From Melioribacter roseus (GTDB lineage Bacteria; Bacteroidota; Ignavibacteria; Ignavibacteriales; Melioribacteraceae), in NCBI GenBank assembly GCA_020726285.1, contig DYSW01000009.1, positions 4,551 to 56,574 on the forward strand: DNA of 52,024 bases, written 5' to 3'. Shown piece by piece: positions 8,654-18,000 of this stretch; the stretch's first letter is position 1, and every line of letters begins with the position of its first letter. A program made the position numbers and the translations under genes. The notes under the pieces were generated by a model. It saw nothing but the letters and a program-made list of their open reading frames with translations, was not told the origin of the DNA and made no database searches.

Positions 8654-8887
8654 ATGAAAGAATTTATAGAATTCGTTGCAAAGCATTTGGTTGATAGTCC
8701 TGATAACGTTAAAGTTGACGAGACTAAGCAAAGTGAAAAATCTGTTATCCTAAAACTTACAGTTGCTCATGATGATATTGGTAAAGTTATAGGAAAACAA
8801 GGTAAAACAGCTCAATCTTTAAGAACACTTTTAACAGCTGTTGCTGCAAAAGATGGAATTAAAGCAACATTAAATATTGTTGATTAA
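8654..8887 (+). CDS. khpA: KhpA, KH-domain RNA-binding protein
   Basis: A 77-aa single KH domain protein. The GxxG loop is seen in GKVIGKQGKTAQSLRTL (about residues 44-60), following IVKLTVAHDD-like strands. In other bacteria KhpA pairs with KhpB and binds many RNAs, affecting cell envelope and division. Its place between rpsP and rimM is the conserved one for this family. The upstream ribosome binding site is weak, and translation may depend on coupling to rpsP across the 54-nt gap. Confidence 0.93.
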   Translation: MKEFIEFVAKHLVDSPDNVKVDETKQSEKSVILKLTVAHDDIGKVIGKQGKTAQSLRTLLTAVAAKDGIKATLNIVD

Positions 8888-8898
8888 TTTATTGCAGT

Positions 8899-9408
8899 TT
8901 GATTGATTTATTCCTTATAGCCCAATTTTCTTCTGCTTACGGTGAAAAAGGTTATCTTTCTTTAAAATCATTTTCAGATTTTGAAGAAAATACTTTTTCT
9001 TTAGAATACGTTTTTGTTGATGTCTTTGGTGGACCACGTAAGTTATTCATCGAAGATGTTCTTAAAAAAAATGAAAAATTGCTTGTTAAATTGAAAAATT
9101 TCAATTCAAATAAAGAAATTGAATTTCTATTTGGCAAGAATTTATATATTGAACAAACACAGACAGCAAAACTAAAAGAATCTGAATATTTTATTCATGA
9201 TTTAATTGATTGCAAAGTTATTTATAAAAATACGTTCTTTGGCATTGTGACTGACATATTTGTACTAAAATCAAACGAAGTGCTTGTTGTAAAGACTGAA
9301 GATAATCCCGAATTCCTAATTCCTTTTATCTCGGATTATATCAGCAATATTAATCTCAATCACAGGCAGATCGATCTAATTAATTTAGAAAATTTAAATG
9401 AGAATTGA
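8899..9408 (+). CDS. rimM: Ribosome maturation factor RimM
   Basis: Assists 30S head assembly by binding S19. The 169-aa protein starts at TTG 8899 (IDLFLIAQFSSAYGEKGYL, the family's G-x-x-x-x-x-x-G-x-x-G region with changes). It has the two-domain layout: an N-terminal RimM barrel (residues 1-85) and a C-terminal PRC barrel (about 95-165) with LIDCKVIYKNTFFGIVTDIF and the closing EFLIPFISDYI. Sequence is divergent at the N-terminus but the order and position beside trmD support the call. Overlaps trmD by 11 nt. Confidence 0.9.
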   Translation: MIDLFLIAQFSSAYGEKGYLSLKSFSDFEENTFSLEYVFVDVFGGPRKLFIEDVLKKNEKLLVKLKNFNSNKEIEFLFGKNLYIEQTQTAKLKESEYFIHDLIDCKVIYKNTFFGIVTDIFVLKSNEVLVVKTEDNPEFLIPFISDYISNINLNHRQIDLINLENLNEN

Positions 9409-10078
9409 CATTATTTCTGCCGTTCCAGATTTACTTACTTCGCCGCTTAATAATAGCATTATTAAACGTAGCCAAGATAAAAAAATAGTTGAAATATTTG
9501 TACACGATATACGAGATTATGCAACCGATAAACACAAAACAATAGATGATAAACCATTTGGTGGTGGTGCTGGAATGTTGTTAAAACCAGAACCAATTTT
9601 CAGTTGTATCAAAAAATTGCAGGATGAAAGAGAATATCAACACATTATTTTTGCAACACCTCGTGGTAAAATTTTAGAACAAACTGATGCAAACCGATTT
9701 TCACTTGCAAATAATATTATTATTCTTGCTGGACATTACAAAGGAATTGATGAACGAGTTATCGAAGAATTTGTAACTGATGAAATATCTATCGGAAAAT
9801 ATATACTAAGTGGTGGTGAATTACCAGCACTAATTATGGTTGATGTTATCGTTAGAATAATTCCCGGAGTGCTAAACGACAGCGAATCGGCATTATTAGA
9901 TTCGTTTATGGATGGCGATAGAATTGAACCGCCATTTTATACACGTCCTGCAAATCTAAATGGGAAAAATGTTCCTGAAATATTATTATCCGGACATACA
10001 AAAAAAATAAGTGAATGGAAAGAAGAACAGTCGCAAATATTAACTAAAAAATGGAAAAAAATTAATAGATTGGAGTAA
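9398..10078 (+). CDS. trmD: tRNA (guanine-37-N1) methyltransferase TrmD
   Basis: SPOUT-class knotted methyltransferase that methylates G37 next to the anticodon and prevents +1 frameshifting. Motifs visible: [18 protein letters not shown] (about residues 50-67), the SAM-binding knot with [13 protein letters not shown] (about 108-120) and [20 protein letters not shown] (130-149). Length 226 aa is normal. The start ATG lies inside the end of rimM (11-nt overlap), and rplS follows after 2 nt, so the three are coupled. Confidence 0.97.
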   Translation: MRIDIISAVPDLLTSPLNNSIIKRSQDKKIVEIFVHDIRDYATDKHKTIDDKPFGGGAGMLLKPEPIFSCIKKLQDEREYQHIIFATPRGKILEQTDANRFSLANNIIILAGHYKGIDERVIEEFVTDEISIGKYILSGGELPALIMVDVIVRIIPGVLNDSESALLDSFMDGDRIEPPFYTRPANLNGKNVPEILLSGHTKKISEWKEEQSQILTKKWKKINRLE

Positions 10079-10080
10079 CT

Positions 10081-10428
10081 ATGGACAGATTAACCGAAAT
10101 ACTAAATGATCAGAGATCAAATGAGTTTCCACAATTCAAATCTGGAGATAAAATAAACGTACACGTTCGAGTTGTTGAAGGAAATAAAGAAAGAATTCAG
10201 CAATATCAAGGAGACGTAATAGCAATAAAAGGTAGCGGAGCTGGAAAATCTTTTACAGTTCGTAAAGTTACAAACGGTGTTGGAGTTGAAAGAATATTTC
10301 CATTCAATTCACCAAAAATTTCTAAAATAGAATTAGTTCGTGAAGGTAAAGTTAGAAGAGCAAAACTTTATTATTTACGTAATTTATCTGGAAAAGCCGC
10401 AAGAATTAAAGATAAAAACATTCACTAA
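10081..10428 (+). CDS. rplS: 50S ribosomal protein L19
   Basis: Large-subunit protein at the 30S/50S interface. The 115-aa sequence matches the family throughout: [20 protein letters not shown], the [19 protein letters not shown] segment and a basic end ([19 protein letters not shown]). GGAG at 10072-10075 serves the ATG. Last gene of the ffh operon, followed by a strong terminator. Confidence 0.97.
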   Translation: MDRLTEILNDQRSNEFPQFKSGDKINVHVRVVEGNKERIQQYQGDVIAIKGSGAGKSFTVRKVTNGVGVERIFPFNSPKISKIELVREGKVRRAKLYYLRNLSGKAARIKDKNIH

Positions 10429-10448
10429 AATTATTTTGATTTTTATTT

Positions 10449-10474
10449 AAGCCTGCTAAGTCAGGCTTTTTTTA
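10449..10474 (+). terminator. Rho-independent terminator after rplS
   Basis: AAGCCTG (10449-10455) pairs with CAGGCTT (10462-10468) around the loop CTAAGT, followed by a run of T (TTTTTTT through about 10473). This is a textbook intrinsic terminator and ends the ffh-rplS operon. Confidence 0.9.
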
Positions 10475-10479
10475 TTGAT

Positions 10480-11229
10480 ATGATACAAATAGCAAGTTCA
10501 GATAATATTTATACAAGATTACTTTTTTCTGCAATCACAAATGCAGAAATTAAAGTAACATTTATGCAAAACAATTCGTTACAAAAAGCCTTTTCAGACA
10601 ACTTGTATGATTTATATTTGTTACCAAGTTTAGAAATCACACAAACAAACAATCTATTTGTTTCAAAAAAAATTGGTATTGCTTTCGATGGATTTCTATC
10701 TCCAGATTACATTTTTTATTCACAAAGCGAAAATCTCAAAAAGATGAATCTTATAGGAGATTATTCAATGAATGAAATAATACTGTCAAAAGTTGTTTTT
10801 CGTGAGGTATTTGCTCAAGAAATTGAAATAATAATTGAAAAAAATACAAATACCAATGACAATCTAATTGTTTGTGGAAATTCAAATTTCACACAAAATA
10901 AATTTGAAAAAGGCGATAGTCTTTCGGAATTGATTTCAAATTATTTGGACGCGCCTTATCTTAAATACATATTTGTTTCGAAATCGAAAGAACCTATTGT
11001 AAAAATTAATCAATTTGCAGAAATAATTGGTGAAAAGGAATTTGCCGATATAACAAAAAATGAATATTTTATTGAATTTTCTGAAAACGTGCTTGAAATT
11101 CTTAAATCTGAGTGGGATTCAATTTATTTTAGCTTAACAGATTTAGAAATAGATGCATTTGAAGAATTTCGAAAGATTCCATTTTATTACGGTTTAGCAG
11201 ACGAAATGAAAGAATTAGCTTTCATTTAA
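10480..11229 (+). CDS. Possible MqnA-like / periplasmic-binding-fold protein
   Basis: A 249-aa soluble protein without a signal peptide. Its layout resembles MqnA (chorismate dehydratase of the futalosine menaquinone route) and related solute-binding folds. An early strand IQIASSDNIYTRLLF and the segment LQKAFSDNLYDLYLLPSLEI look like the L-x-x-A-x-x-x-G-x-x-D-x-x-x-x-S-x-x-E pattern. GIAFDGFLSPDYIFYS and a late AFEEFRKIPFYYGLADEM stretch fit the same layout. Key MqnA motifs are not clearly kept, so activity is doubtful. It stands alone between the rplS terminator and the tRNA cluster; ATG 10480 directly follows the terminator T run. Family call is low confidence; the ORF itself is convincing. 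Confidence 0.45.
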   Translation: MIQIASSDNIYTRLLFSAITNAEIKVTFMQNNSLQKAFSDNLYDLYLLPSLEITQTNNLFVSKKIGIAFDGFLSPDYIFYSQSENLKKMNLIGDYSMNEIILSKVVFREVFAQEIEIIIEKNTNTNDNLIVCGNSNFTQNKFEKGDSLSELISNYLDAPYLKYIFVSKSKEPIVKINQFAEIIGEKEFADITKNEYFIEFSENVLEILKSEWDSIYFSLTDLEIDAFEEFRKIPFYYGLADEMKELAFI

Positions 11230-11247
11230 AAAATAATTTTAATTATC

Positions 11248-11276
11248 TTGCATAATGAAAATCAATACCTTATTTT
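11248..11276 (+). promoter_or_regulatory. Candidate promoter for the tRNA cluster
   Basis: TTGCAT (11248-11253), a 17-nt spacer and TATTTT (11271-11276) form a moderate sigma70-type match about 50 bp upstream of tRNA-Tyr. Nothing else in the 98-bp gap has both boxes. It is placed right for a tRNA-rpmG-tRNA-secE transcript, but the boxes match the consensus only partly. Confidence 0.35.
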
Positions 11277-11326
11277 TGTTGCTCTTAAAATAAGTTTGTA
11301 GTTTGTAATTTGTAATTTTGATTACT

Positions 11327-11409
11327 GGGGAGGCGCCAAAGCTGGAGAGTTGGGGCGGACTGTAAATCCGTTGGCTAAGCCTGAGGGGGTTCGATTCCCT
11401 CCCTCCCCA
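11327..11409 (+). tRNA. tRNA-Tyr (GTA)
   Basis: Acceptor arm GGGGAGG pairs with CCTCCCC (11402-11408), discriminator A at 11409. The anticodon stem CGGA/TCCG encloses loop CTGTAAA, anticodon GTA. A long variable arm is present as expected for tRNA-Tyr, and the T arm reads GGGGGTTCGATTCCCTC. CCA is not encoded. First of four tRNA genes leading into secE-nusG. Confidence 0.96.
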
Positions 11410-11545
11410 CAATGTTCTTTATTTATTATCGACTTTTAATGTCGAATTAAGGTTACGCTAATACCGGATTTACGCTTAATGCGATAAATAATCGGGAGTA
11501 ATTCGAAAGACGAAATATCGATTCTCTTAAACTGACAAAGTTTAA
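11410..11545 (+). other. Inter-tRNA spacer with partial tRNA-Gly 5' repeat
   Basis: The 136-bp gap between tRNA-Tyr and tRNA-Gly contains CGGGAGTAATTC at 11493-11504, which matches 11 of 12 bases of the tRNA-Gly 5' part at 11547-11558. It also has small hairpins: TCGAC/GTCGA at 11429-11445 and AAACT/AGTTT near 11530-11543. No complete tRNA can be folded from it. Confidence 0.4.
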
Positions 11546-11619
11546 GCGGGAGTAACTCAGTTGGCTAGAGTCACAGCCTTCCAAGCTGTTGGTCGCGGGT
11601 TCAAGTCCCGTCTCCCGCT
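11546..11619 (+). tRNA. tRNA-Gly (TCC)
   Basis: Acceptor GCGGGAG pairs with CTCCCGC (11612-11618), discriminator T at 11619. The anticodon stem CAGC/GCTG holds loop CTTCCAA, anticodon TCC. T arm CGCGGGTTCAAGTCCCGT. CCA is not encoded. Confidence 0.96.
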
Positions 11620-11665
11620 CAATTTCCCTTAGAATTTTCCCATTAGCAGATAATAATTTTTTTAA

Positions 11666-11738
11666 GCTGACGTAGCTCAGTAGGTAGAGCACATCCTTGG
11701 TAAGGATGAGGTCACCGGTTCAATCCCGGTCGTCAGCT
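11666..11738 (+). tRNA. tRNA-Thr (GGT)
   Basis: Acceptor GCTGACG pairs with CGTCAGC (11731-11737), discriminator T at 11738. The anticodon stem CATCC/GGATG holds loop TTGGTAA, anticodon GGT. T arm ACCGGTTCAATCCCGGT. CCA is not encoded. Confidence 0.96.
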
Positions 11739-11774
11739 CTACATTAAGTTTTAATATGAAATTTTGGAGATAAA

Positions 11775-11942
11775 ATGGCTAAAGCAAAAAATGCTCGAGT
11801 TAGAATAATTCTAGAAAGTACCGAAGGTACTGGTTACAGATATAGTACGATGAAAAACAAAAGAAATCAACCACAACGAGTTGAACACAGAAAGTACGAT
11901 CCTGTAGCAAAAAAACATGTAATTTTTAAAGAAACTAAATAA
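11775..11942 (+). CDS. rpmG: 50S ribosomal protein L33 (zinc-free type)
   Basis: A 55-aa basic protein: it begins [16 protein letters not shown] and continues with [12 protein letters not shown] and [17 protein letters not shown], all diagnostic of L33. There are no cysteines, so this is the zinc-independent C-minus form. GGAG at 11766-11769 precedes the ATG. It sits between tRNA-Thr and tRNA-Trp upstream of secE, in the place where many bacteria carry tufB. Confidence 0.96.
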   Translation: MAKAKNARVRIILESTEGTGYRYSTMKNKRNQPQRVEHRKYDPVAKKHVIFKETK

Positions 11943-11949
11943 TATTGTT

Positions 11950-12025
<76 letters not shown>

Positions 12026-12043
12026 GTTAACTAAGGTTTAAAA

Positions 12044-12226
12044 ATGGTAGATAAAATAAAAAACTTTTTTAACGATGTTGTTAAAGAAATGAAAAAAGTA
12101 ACTTGGCCAACTAAAGCAGAGTTGCAAGAATCAACGGTTGTTGTAATTGTTGTAAGTATTCTTTTTGCAGTTTTTACATACATAATTGATATCGGATTAG
12201 TTCAAATATTAAAAGGAATATTTTAA
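12044..12226 (+). CDS. secE: Preprotein translocase subunit SecE
   Basis: Clamp subunit of the SecYEG channel. The 60-aa short form has an amphipathic helix with the family motif VVKEMKKVTWPTKAEL (about residues 11-26) and then one transmembrane helix (about residues 30-52). It follows tRNA-Trp and directly abuts nusG, the standard arrangement. Confidence 0.96.
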   Translation: MVDKIKNFFNDVVKEMKKVTWPTKAELQESTVVVIVVSILFAVFTYIIDIGLVQILKGIF

Positions 12227-12772
12227 TTGGAAAATTCTGTTGCAAAATGGTACGTGGTTAGAACTTTCTCCGGACATGAAAATAAGGTAAAGGGTCTAAT
12301 TGAATATGAGCTAGCTGATAGAGAAGATCTTAAAGACAGAATTTATGATATTCTTGTCCCAACTGAAAAAGTCTTTGAAATAAAAGACGGTAAAAAGAAA
12401 ATTAAGACCAAGAACTTCTTTCCTGGGTATATTTTACTTCACGCAACAATGGATAATAAAGTATATGATTTTGTTTCAAACACCCAATCTGTTATGGGTT
12501 TTTTGGGAAATAAAAACAAACCAGTCCCTCTAACACCAGATGAAGTTAAAAGAATTGTTGGTAAACTTACTTCAGATGAAGACACAGAACGCAATGAAAC
12601 AATGTTTAGATCGGGCGATTTTGTAAAAATTATTGACGGTCCTTTCAACAACTTTAGTGGTTATGTTGAAGAGATTAATGAAGAAAAAATGAAAATAAAA
12701 GTTATGGTCTCAATATTCGGAAGAAAAACTCCGGTTGAACTTGACTTTTCACAAGCTGAATTAGAAAAATAA
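12227..12772 (+). CDS. nusG: Transcription antitermination/pausing factor NusG
   Basis: Binds the RNA polymerase clamp and links transcription to translation or Rho. It has 181 aa: an NGN domain (residues 1-115, KWYVVRTFSGHENKV and FPGYILLHATMD) and a C-terminal KOW domain (about 125-180, GDFVKIIDGPFNNFSGYVEE). The TTG start at 12227 immediately follows the secE stop with no spacer, so reinitiation by coupled ribosomes is likely; AAAGGA lies about 10 nt upstream. Confidence 0.96.
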   Translation: MENSVAKWYVVRTFSGHENKVKGLIEYELADREDLKDRIYDILVPTEKVFEIKDGKKKIKTKNFFPGYILLHATMDNKVYDFVSNTQSVMGFLGNKNKPVPLTPDEVKRIVGKLTSDEDTERNETMFRSGDFVKIIDGPFNNFSGYVEEINEEKMKIKVMVSIFGRKTPVELDFSQAELEK

Positions 12773-12792
12773 AGTAAATAAAAGGTTTAACA

Positions 12793-13218
12793 ATGGCTAA
12801 GAAAATTACAGGTTATATCAAACTACAAGTTCCTGGCGGAAAAGCAAATCCATCTCCACCAATTGGGCCAGCTTTAGGTCAAAAAGGTGTAAATATTATG
12901 GAATTCTGTAAACAGTTCAACGCTAAAACTTCAGACCGTGAAGGTTTGATAATTCCAGTTGTGATAACTGTTTATGCTGATAAATCATTCACATTTATTA
13001 CCAAAACTCCACCTGCTGCAGTTTTGATAAAAAAAGCAATTAGCCTCCCAAAAGGCTCGGGCGAACCAAATAAAACTAAAGTTGGAAAATTGACTCAAGC
13101 CCAATTAAGAGAAATTGCTGTAATGAAAATGCCAGATTTAAATGCAAACGATGTAGACCATGCTATGAGCATTATTGCAGGTACTGCAAGAAGCATGGGC
13201 GTTGTAGTTGAAGGATAA
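12793..13218 (+). CDS. rplK: 50S ribosomal protein L11
   Basis: Forms the GTPase-associated centre with 23S rRNA. The 141-aa sequence has the proline-rich N-terminal domain ([19 protein letters not shown]) and the C-terminal rRNA-binding domain ([36 protein letters not shown]). AAAGG precedes the ATG. Standard nusG-rplK-rplA order. Confidence 0.98.
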   Translation: MAKKITGYIKLQVPGGKANPSPPIGPALGQKGVNIMEFCKQFNAKTSDREGLIIPVVITVYADKSFTFITKTPPAAVLIKKAISLPKGSGEPNKTKVGKLTQAQLREIAVMKMPDLNANDVDHAMSIIAGTARSMGVVVEG

Positions 13219-13250
13219 ATTAGATAAAAATAAAATTTTGGTAAGATAAT

Positions 13251-13949
13251 ATGAAAGTTTCTAAAAGAATTAAAGCGATACAAAAAGAAGTTGATTTCAG
13301 AAAAGAATACGAATTAGATGAAGCAATTAAAACATTGCAAAAAGTATCTAAAGTAAAATTTACTGAATCTTTAGATTGCGCTATTAAATTAGGTGTCGAT
13401 CCACGTCATGCTGACCAAATGGTTCGAGGTACAGTTTTACTTCCGAACGGAACTGGTAAAGTGGTTAAAGTTCTCGTTATTGCCAAAGGTGTTAAAGCCG
13501 AAGAAGCATTAGCAGCAGGAGCCGATTTCGCTGGATTTGAAGAATATCTAGAAAAAATAAAGAATGGCTGGACAGATGTTGATGTAATTATTGCCACACC
13601 AGATTCAATGGTAGAACTTGGTAAACTTGGTAGAATTTTAGGCCCACGTGGTTTAATGCCAAACCCCAAAAGTGGAACCGTAACTTTGGATGTTGCAAAA
13701 GCCATTAAAGAATCTAAAGGTGGTAAAATTGAATTCCGTGTTGATAAAGCCGGAATTGTGCATACTTCTGTTGGAAAATTGAATTTTGAATCAGATAAGC
13801 TAAGAGAAAATCTAATTGCGTTCTTAAACATGATTATGAAATTAAAACCTTCATCTGCAAAAGGTCTGTATGTAAAGAGTTTATATCTTTCTACAACTAT
13901 GGGCCCTGGTTTGAAATTAAATAAAGAAACAATCACAATACTTAAATAA
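13251..13949 (+). CDS. rplA: 50S ribosomal protein L1
   Basis: L1 stalk protein that helps eject deacylated tRNA, and in many bacteria a translational repressor of its own operon. Full length at 232 aa. The family segment around [19 protein letters not shown] (about residues 127-145) and [19 protein letters not shown] (about 158-176) are clear. I did not identify an L1 operator in the short rplK leader. Confidence 0.98.
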   Translation: MKVSKRIKAIQKEVDFRKEYELDEAIKTLQKVSKVKFTESLDCAIKLGVDPRHADQMVRGTVLLPNGTGKVVKVLVIAKGVKAEEALAAGADFAGFEEYLEKIKNGWTDVDVIIATPDSMVELGKLGRILGPRGLMPNPKSGTVTLDVAKAIKESKGGKIEFRVDKAGIVHTSVGKLNFESDKLRENLIAFLNMIMKLKPSSAKGLYVKSLYLSTTMGPGLKLNKETITILK

Positions 13950-14002
13950 GAAATTACGCACTCAATATATAGCTTCAAAAGAAAAAATAACAAGGTGTTT
14001 AA

Positions 14003-14524
14003 ATGAATAAGACTGAAAAAGCAGAACAAATTGCTCAGATTAAAGAGTTGCTTCAGAATTCCTACGCTGTTTATTTAGTCGATTATGCAGGCATTAATGT
14101 TGGAGATATTAGCAACCTAAGAAGAGAATTCCACAAGGAATCAGTTACTTACAAAGTTTTCAAAAATACTTTGGTTAAAAGAGCAATGAATGAAGTTGGT
14201 GGTTACGAATCAATTTCTGAAACACTTGCTGGGATGACCGGATTTATTTTTACAGGTGAAAATTTTGTTTCACCAGCAAAGATAATCAAGAAGTATTCTG
14301 ATGATAAAAAGAAATTCGCATTCAAAGGTGCAGTTATAGAATCAACATTCTACGGAAGTGAAAAATTAGATGTACTTGCTTCCATGCCATCCAAACCAGA
14401 AATTATGTCAAGCATTATTGGCAGCATAGCACAACCAGCAACAGGTATTGTTGGAGTACTAAATGCAGTAATGCGAGATTTGGTAAGTGTAATTGATGAA
14501 ATCAGCAAAAAAGAAGCTGCTTAA
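14003..14524 (+). CDS. rplJ: 50S ribosomal protein L10
   Basis: Base of the L7/L12 stalk. In 173 aa it shows the rRNA-binding N-terminal domain (KTEKAEQIAQIKELLQNSYA, VDYAGINVGDISNLRREF, YKVFKNTLVKRAM) and a C-terminal helix that carries L12 dimers. It is followed after 33 nt by rplL. The 53-nt leader before it is too short for the large L10 operator seen in E. coli, and I see no strong fold there. Confidence 0.97.
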   Translation: MNKTEKAEQIAQIKELLQNSYAVYLVDYAGINVGDISNLRREFHKESVTYKVFKNTLVKRAMNEVGGYESISETLAGMTGFIFTGENFVSPAKIIKKYSDDKKKFAFKGAVIESTFYGSEKLDVLASMPSKPEIMSSIIGSIAQPATGIVGVLNAVMRDLVSVIDEISKKEAA

Positions 14525-14557
14525 AAAAAGAAAAAATTATTAAAGGAGATTTATAAA

Positions 14558-14932
14558 ATGTCAGAAAAAATTGCTAAAATAGTAGAAGAAATTAAAGCTC
14601 TAACATTAGTTGAAGCTGCAGAATTGAAAAAAGCCTTAGAAGAAGAATTTGGTGTAAGTGCAGCAGCTCCAGTAGTTATGGGTGCTCCAGTTGCAGTAGC
14701 AGCCGTAGAAGTTGAAGAAAAAACAGAATTTGATGTTGTTCTTATGGTTGCTGGCGAAAAGAAAATCAACGTAATTAAAGTTGTAAGAGCACATACTGGC
14801 TTAGGCTTAAAAGAAGCAAAAGATTTAGTTGATGCAGCTCCAAAAACAGTTAAAGAAGCTATAACAAAAGACGAAGCAGCAAAAATTAAAGCTGAATTAG
14901 AAGAAGCTGGCGCAACAGTAGAACTTAAATAG
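14558..14932 (+). CDS. rplL: 50S ribosomal protein L7/L12
   Basis: Multi-copy stalk protein that recruits translation GTPases. It has 124 aa: an N-terminal dimerisation domain (residues 1-32), an Ala/Val-rich hinge (about 36-54) and the conserved C-terminal domain with [20 protein letters not shown] and a closing [17 protein letters not shown] at 14544-14549 is a strong ribosome binding site. It is followed by the rplL/rpoB hairpin. Confidence 0.98.
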   Translation: MSEKIAKIVEEIKALTLVEAAELKKALEEEFGVSAAAPVVMGAPVAVAAVEVEEKTEFDVVLMVAGEKKINVIKVVRAHTGLGLKEAKDLVDAAPKTVKEAITKDEAAKIKAELEEAGATVELK

Positions 14933-14953
14933 TTCACAACATACTATATTTTC

Positions 14954-14989
14954 ATAGTGGTAGGATGGCAAAGTTCGTCCTACCACTAT
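14954..14989 (+). promoter_or_regulatory. Perfect 12-bp hairpin between rplL and rpoB
   Basis: ATAGTGGTAGGA (14954-14965) is exactly complementary to TCCTACCACTAT (14978-14989), with a 12-nt loop. Only a weak T-rich stretch follows (TATAATTTTAAA), so it should be a partial attenuator or an RNase III cleavage site. In E. coli the same intergenic position holds both an attenuator and an RNase III site that lower rpoBC relative to rplJL; the role here is inferred from position. Confidence 0.75.
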
Positions 14990-15028
14990 ATAATTTTAAA
15001 AAGTAATCCAAATTTTTGGAGGTTAGGA

Positions 15029-18000
15029 TTGAACAACATAAAAATAAATCCGTTAAGCAACAGAGTAACTTTTTCGAAGATTAACACTGTTTTAGAACAA
15101 CCCGATTTATTGGATGTGCAATTAAAATCGTTTGAAGATTTCATTCAACTTAAAGTTAAACCAGAAGAAAGAACAAATACTGGTTTAGAGCAAGTTTTTA
15201 GATCAAATTTCCCAATTTTTGATAATAAAGAATTCTACCGTTTAGATTACCTAGGTTATTTTGTAGAAAAACCACGTTATTCTATGGAAGAATGCCAAGA
15301 AAGAGGTTTAACTTTTAATGCAACACTTAAAGCTAAACTACGTCTTTCAACAAAAGATGAAGAAACACAAGAATACGTTAATAGCATTGAACAGGAAGTA
15401 TATTTAGGCAATATTCCTTTTATGACCCAAAGAGGTTCATTTATTATAAATGGAGCTGAAAGAGTAATTGTAAATCAGTTACATCGTTCCCCAGGTGTTG
15501 CTTTTCAAGAATCAACACACCCGAACGGAACACCAATTTATTCAGCTCGAATCATTCCATTTCGCGGTTCTTGGGTAGAATTTGCTACCGATATACACCA
15601 CGTAATGTATTGTTATATAGATAGAAAAAAGAAATTTCCAGCAACAACTTTATTAAAAGCACTAGGATATGTGGAAGATGAAGTTATCTTAAATTTATTT
15701 AACCAAGTAAATGTGGTTAAAAAAGTTGAATTAGATAACGAAACTCATATCGGAATGCTTGCGTTGCTTGATGTTATTGATGAACACACCGGCGAACTTC
15801 ATGTTGCCAAAGGTGAGGAAGTAACAGAAGAAATCATTGAATTGATCAGAAATTCTTCAGTTGAATCAGTAAAACTTATTACTTCAAAAACTACTTTTGA
15901 ACAAGATTTAATTGTAAATACGTTAATTAAAGATACAGCACAATCTCAAGAAGAAGCTCTTTTTGCAATTTATCGTCAATTAAGAACAGGTGAAGCTCCA
16001 GATATTGATACTGCAAAAGGACTTATTGACAAATTATTCTTTAATGAAAAAAGATACGATCTAGGTGAAGTTGGTCGTTTTAGAATGAACGACAGATTGG
16101 GACTAAGCATTCCAATTACAACAACTATTCTTACAATTGAAGATATTATTTCCATTATGAAGAAAATTATCGAACTAAAACGCGGTGATTTACATGTGGA
16201 TGATATTGACCATCTTGGAAATAGAAGAATTAGAACAATTGGCGAGCAATTAGGTCAGCAATATAATGTTGGACTTGCAAGAATGGCAAGAACAATTAAA
16301 GAAAGAATGAATGCTCGCGATACCGAAAATATGCAACCACTCGATTTAGTTAACGCTAGAACAATTACTAGTGTAATTAATGCATTTTTTGGAACAAATC
16401 AACTTTCTCAGTTTATGGATCAAACAAATCCACTTGCTGAAATGACCCACAAAAGAAGAGTATCAGCATTAGGACCTGGTGGTTTAACAAGAGAAAGAGC
16501 TGGTTTTGAAGTTCGTGATGTGCATCACACACATTACGGTCGACTTTGTCCAATTGAAACTCCCGAAGGTCCGAACATCGGACTTATCTCTTCATTAACA
16601 ATTTATTCAAGAATTAACAATTATGGATTTATAGAAACACCATATCGCAAAGTTGAAAATGGAAAAGTTCTAAATAATGTTGAATATTTAACTGCTGATG
16701 AAGAAGATGAATTTACAATTGCTCAAGCAAATGCTCCATTAAACGACCAAAATAAATTTGTTAACGAAAGAGTAAAATGTCGTCTAAAAGGAGAATTCCC
16801 AGTTGTTGTCCCTGGTGAAGTTCACTACATGGATGTTGCTCCATCGCAACTTGTTAGTGCTGGTGCATCACTAATTCCATTTTTAGATCATGATGATGCT
16901 AACCGTGCTTTAATGGGTTCAAACATGCAACGCCAAGCAGTTCCACTTATGGTAACTGAAGCTCCTATTGTTGGAACCGGCATGGAATACAAAATTGCAC
17001 ATGATTCCCGTGCACTCATTCTTGCTGAAGCAAAAGGCGTAGTGGAATATGTAGATGCGGAGAGAGTTATTGTTCGCTATGATATTGATCCAAATAGCCT
17101 TGAAGCACTTACTACTTTTGAAGATACTCAAGTAAAAGAATATAAACTTGTAAAATTTTCAGGTTCAAACCAAGAAACATGTATTAATCAGAGACCTGTT
17201 GTAAGAATGGGACAAAAGATTGAGAAAAATGATGTTTTGGTTGATGGACATTCGATGCAAGGTGGAGAACTTGCTCTTGGAAAAAACGTATTCGTTGCGT
17301 TTATGCCTTGGCGAGGTTACAACTTTGAAGATGCTATTATCATCAGTGAAAAATTAGTACGCGAAGATGTTTTTACTTCTATTCACATAGAAAAGTTTGA
17401 ACTACAAGTACGCGAAACAAAACGTGGACAAGAAGAATTAACTCGTGATATTCCAAATGTTAGTGAAGATATGACTAAAAATTTGGATGAAGATGGAATT
17501 ATCAGAATTGGAGCAAGCGTTGTTGAAGGTGATATTCTTATCGGGAAAATTACACCGAAAGGCGAAAGCGATCCTACACCTGAAGAAAAATTGTTAAAAG
17601 CAATATTTGGAGAAAAAGCTGGTGATGTAAAAGATGCATCCAAAAAAGCACCTCCAGGGTTGAAAGGTACAATTCTTAAAACAAGATTATTTAGTAGAAA
17701 GAAAAAAGAAGGTGATTCTAAAAAAATCGAGAAAAAGCAACTTGATGAACTCGAAAAGCATTTGGAATCAAATAGAAATAAAATTTATAATAGTATGGTT
17801 TCCAAATTAACGAAGCTAACAAGCGGAAAAAACACACTTGGAATTCGTGATTTGGATGGCTCTTCAATAATTCGAAGCAATTCAGTTATTAAAAACGATA
17901 CTTTTTTATCATTGGAAGACATTTCAAAATTAGATTATCGCCAAAATTGGTTTGATGATGTAGAATTAAATGCAAATATCAGGTTATTATACAAAAACTA

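Noticed and set aside
11493-11545. A second functional tRNA-Gly
   Set aside because: Only the first 12 bases match; no anticodon arm or T arm with the GTTCRA motif is present before the real gene.
13406-14029. 207-codon open frame on the minus strand across rplA
   Set aside because: It is antisense to a certain ribosomal protein gene, has no family-like motif and no ribosome binding site; AT-rich coding DNA with few minus-strand stops produces such frames.
14957-15028. In-frame GTG extension of rpoB
   Set aside because: The GTG lies in the left arm of the 12-bp hairpin, the extra residues are not part of the family, and GGAGG at 15018-15022 clearly serves TTG 15029.
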